A stretch of DNA of 64,000 bases from Effrenium voratum (taxonomy: Eukaryota > Sar > Dinophyceae > Suessiales > Symbiodiniaceae). The stretch spans positions 328,523-392,522 of the forward strand of contig CAUJNA010003801.1 of NCBI GenBank assembly GCA_963377175.1, read 5' to 3'. The notes under the pieces were generated by a model. That model ran no database searches and was not told where the DNA came from. It saw only the letters and a list, made by a program, of their open reading frames with translations. Of this stretch, positions 61,462 through 64,000 are shown one piece after another. Each line of letters starts with the position of its first letter. Positions within the stretch are counted from its first letter, which is position 1. The position numbers were made by a program, and so were the translations under genes.

Positions 61462-62952
61462 TTACGAATTGCTACCTCCCAGCGTCACCACAACCCTGTT
61501 CCCAGGGTTGGCCAGCCAGTCATGGCTCTCCAAGTACTCCAAGTGCTTAGTCGAGTAATTCACGGTGGCAACAACGGGCGCGCCAAACAAATCACGGTGG
61601 TATGCACAAGTTCCGCCGGCTGTAGAGCCAAACTCGACGAGGCAGTCGTACTTGCCTTGGAGCTTTTCCTGGCGGTTGACAAGGAACACCAAGTCCCTCA
61701 CATCATCCAAGACCAGGCCGTCGTGCACCCCTCGCTGAAACTGACGCATGGAGTCGGGGAAGAACTCCAAAGTCCCAATCTTGAGCTCCAACGGGTGCTT
61801 GAACAAGCTGCACGGGAAGGTCCGAGGACAACCAAGATGGGGTAGCGTAGAGCATCAACCTCGAAAAGTTTGAAGGGTTGGTACAGGCTGGGGTTGGAAC
61901 GAATCCTTGCAACCCGCTCTGCCACCGCTAGCTGCGAAGCAGCTGCCTCTTCGTGTTCCCGGCAAGCTTCAAGGTTTCGCTTCCTGGAGACCACGCCGTC
62001 CCGAGTGAGGATTACCAGCTTCTCATATGTGGCCGAAGTAACCTTGCGTTGTTTCCACAAGGTTTCTGGCCACTTGCCGAGGACTTGGTAAGTCTTGTCA
62101 CAACGCGCCCAGCATGGCAAATAGTTGCCTTGCGTGCACGGCAAGCCGTCGCATCCAAAGACCGTGCCAATTTTGTCTGCAAAGACGTAAAACATGCCAC
62201 GGTCCACGCAGCGCTGAAGCTGCTTGCCGGAAAGCCCTTCCCCGCACACATCAGTGGAGCTTGCGTTTGGTCTTGCACCGTAACACGTCAACCACCCGTC
62301 TGTCAGACGCCGCAAAGAATTGCACCATGAAATGGACGTGCGGCAAGCCTGAAGCACACCTTTCCATGGAGGCACACCACTTGGCGACCCCCCATTCTGT
62401 CAAGTGCGAAGACACAAATGCAAGGAACGCCTGCCAAGCGTCCTCCACGATGCCATGGTAAGTCAGCAGCACAGCAGTAGACCGAATCCTGTAGAGCGTT
62501 CGCTGCTGCCCCTCCTTGGCAACGGTTGCCACAACGGCCGCCTTCGCCGGCCGACCGCCTCCCGCACTGGCTTTGGACTTGGCATCCTGCCACTCTTTCC
62601 GGGCTTGCTGCAAGCGCTGGGCATCAGCAACAGCTCCCCCCTTGTCAGGGTGCACTTTCTTCACCACAGAAACGAACCGGCAGCTTCCACCCAAACTGTT
62701 CAGAGCTCGTCCCGCGTTACAGTTTCACTCGGACCCATATGCTGCGCTAGTGACAGGCAACAATGAATACCAAGGCGGCGTTTGGCCAACAAGTTCAAAG
62801 ATGCTCTGCCCATTTTGTAGCCGAGAAATGGCGATTGAAGAACTTGCGGAGTCAGTTTTTTTTTTAATTGGAGAATCGGTTTCCCCCCTTAGAAGGAGCA
62901 CGGAGTAGTTGCGGGGTAGGGGCTGCGCGGAGTAGACTGCGCTGAAACGCAC
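61462..62952 (-). pseudogene. J-domain/Rep gene, copy B
   Basis: Near-identical to copy A over most of its length, with the same P-loop deletion and the same frame slips, plus extra indels in the N-terminal part (62690-62860). It retains H-P-D-K-G-G, L-P-H-V-H-F-M-V-Q-F and V-V-A-T-V-N-Y-S-T. The clean C-terminus N-P-G-N-R-V-V-V-T-L is readable here, where copy A is broken. Because both copies share the lesions, the gene was dead before it was duplicated. Confidence 0.65.
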
Positions 62953-64000
62953 GCAAACACCATTGAAAAATGCGCGGAGTAGTTTTTTCCCGTTCTAAGA
63001 AAACAATGTTTTCTACTGCGAAACAGAACCACTCCGCACTCCGTGGAGTAACGGCAGCTGAAACCCCGCTAAGAGCGCTAAGAGTCTTCGGGGGTGAAGG
63101 GGTTGGGCAACGTCCCCGGCCTCGACGCTCATGCCAAGCAGTGTGGACGACGCACCTCAGACAAAGGGCTGAGGCTTCGCAGCTTTTTAAGTGCGAGGAC
63201 TGGGGCCCAATCTGTCGAACTCTCCCACGCCTCAAAGCTCAAGTCCATGTGCTCTGCGCGACAAAACCGTGTCCTCAGGCACGGCGCCGCAACTCCGCTC
63301 GACCTGCACAAAAGGGTGCAAGAACCCTGTCTCAGCCAAGAACTCGCCTCCCTCCCTGCCACTCGTCTTTCCAATCGGCTGTGAGTGAAAGCTATAGTTA
63401 CAGCGGGCAGACCCGACACTTTGCGTTAGGCTTTCTTGCCGGTCTTCTACCCTGCCCTCACGCGCAAACGCAAAAATCAACTAGCGCGGCATTGCGCAAG
63501 CCGGGGCGAGACTGCTCTCCTGGCAAAAGCGAACATGCATCTGAGTGTTGCTGGTTCCCCAAAACGGTGGCAAGGGGGAACCAAAGTAGCAGGTGTGTTT
63601 CAAGGCTGCACGTCTTGCCTACGTCTCTAAGAAGTCAAACACGATCTGCCGCTGTTCCCAGAACTCTTCTAGAACCCTAGCCGGAGCCCCGAGGCTTTCA
63701 GACGCCCCCATGGCTCCATGCGATAAGACCCTCAAGAGAACACACGCTAAAACCCATGCAGCTTTCACGCTAAAACCCACGCGCGTGGTTCCAAAGGGCC
63801 CCACACGCTGACGCGCGCAGACTTGGCCTGGCACAGCTTCGTGAAAGGACAACCGGCTGTTGCGCAGTCAAACGCTGCGCCCGCAACAGAAATGGCTCAT
63901 GCTGCGACCTCTCACACGCAGTGTGACATGTGTGAGGCTTTGGCTACTCACACAAAGATGAAACGCCACAGACCTGTCGGCGGTAGCTTTTTGGGCGGGG

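Larger units (their letters stand above)
60365..64000. repeat. Tandem unit B, partial
   Basis: Matches 53981-57560 in the same order and orientation; the offset grows from 6384 to about 6445 bases through small indels, most of it from a poly-C run. It leaves the window before reaching the transposase. Confidence 0.85.

Overview
The window is nuclear DNA of a protist, most likely a dinoflagellate (inference). It is GC-rich and repeat-rich, and almost every reading frame belongs to mobile or viral DNA. The clues are a copia-type retroelement with a CCCH finger and a DTGA protease, two broken genes of HGDE/HGDG repeat families that I associate with dinoflagellate genomes, long CCCTAAA-type arrays, pyrimidine microsatellites, and a multicopy J-domain/Rep gene.

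The centre (about 20140-41336) is completely different. It is a 21.2 kb AT-rich element with roughly 1 kb terminal inverted repeats, flanked by TGGTC(A) target duplications at 20135 and 41337. It encodes a retroviral-type integrase, a very large polymerase-like/SF1 helicase protein, a fibre ending in an S74 chaperone domain, a penton-like protein, a lipase-like hydrolase, a major capsid protein, an FtsK/HerA-type packaging ATPase, a GIY-YIG endonuclease, a C5 cytosine methyltransferase and about a dozen small unknown proteins. I read it as an integrated Polinton-like virus (PLV). Replication and integration genes plus the fibre lie on the left, mainly on the minus strand; most virion genes lie on the right, mainly on the plus strand. 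Two upstream motifs divide the genes into two promoter classes. Many frames are broken by single-base slips, mostly in homopolymers.

The GC-rich flanks (about 13.5-20.1 kb and 41.3-54 kb) hold rearranged debris of a second, GC-rich PLV: protein-primed PolB motifs, a capsid C-terminus alignable to that of the AT-rich element, an integrase, helicase pieces in both orientations, and several copies of a fibre-like gene. The AT-rich virus sits inside one of these fibre genes, so this is a virus inserted in the wreck of a related virus.

The left end (1-4.8 kb) is the copia-type element on the minus strand, then telomere-like and other satellites (5.5-7.5 kb), a decayed HGDG-family gene (7.5-8.8 kb), a 600 bp pyrimidine tract (11.2-11.8 kb) and an RNase H/RT fragment (12.7-13.2 kb). 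The right end (54-64 kb) carries one complete and one partial copy of a 6.4 kb tandem unit. Each visible unit encodes a Rep-like protein (J-domain, HUH nuclease, SF3-type helicase) with its Walker A motif deleted; the complete unit also carries a pogo/Tigger-like DDE transposase.
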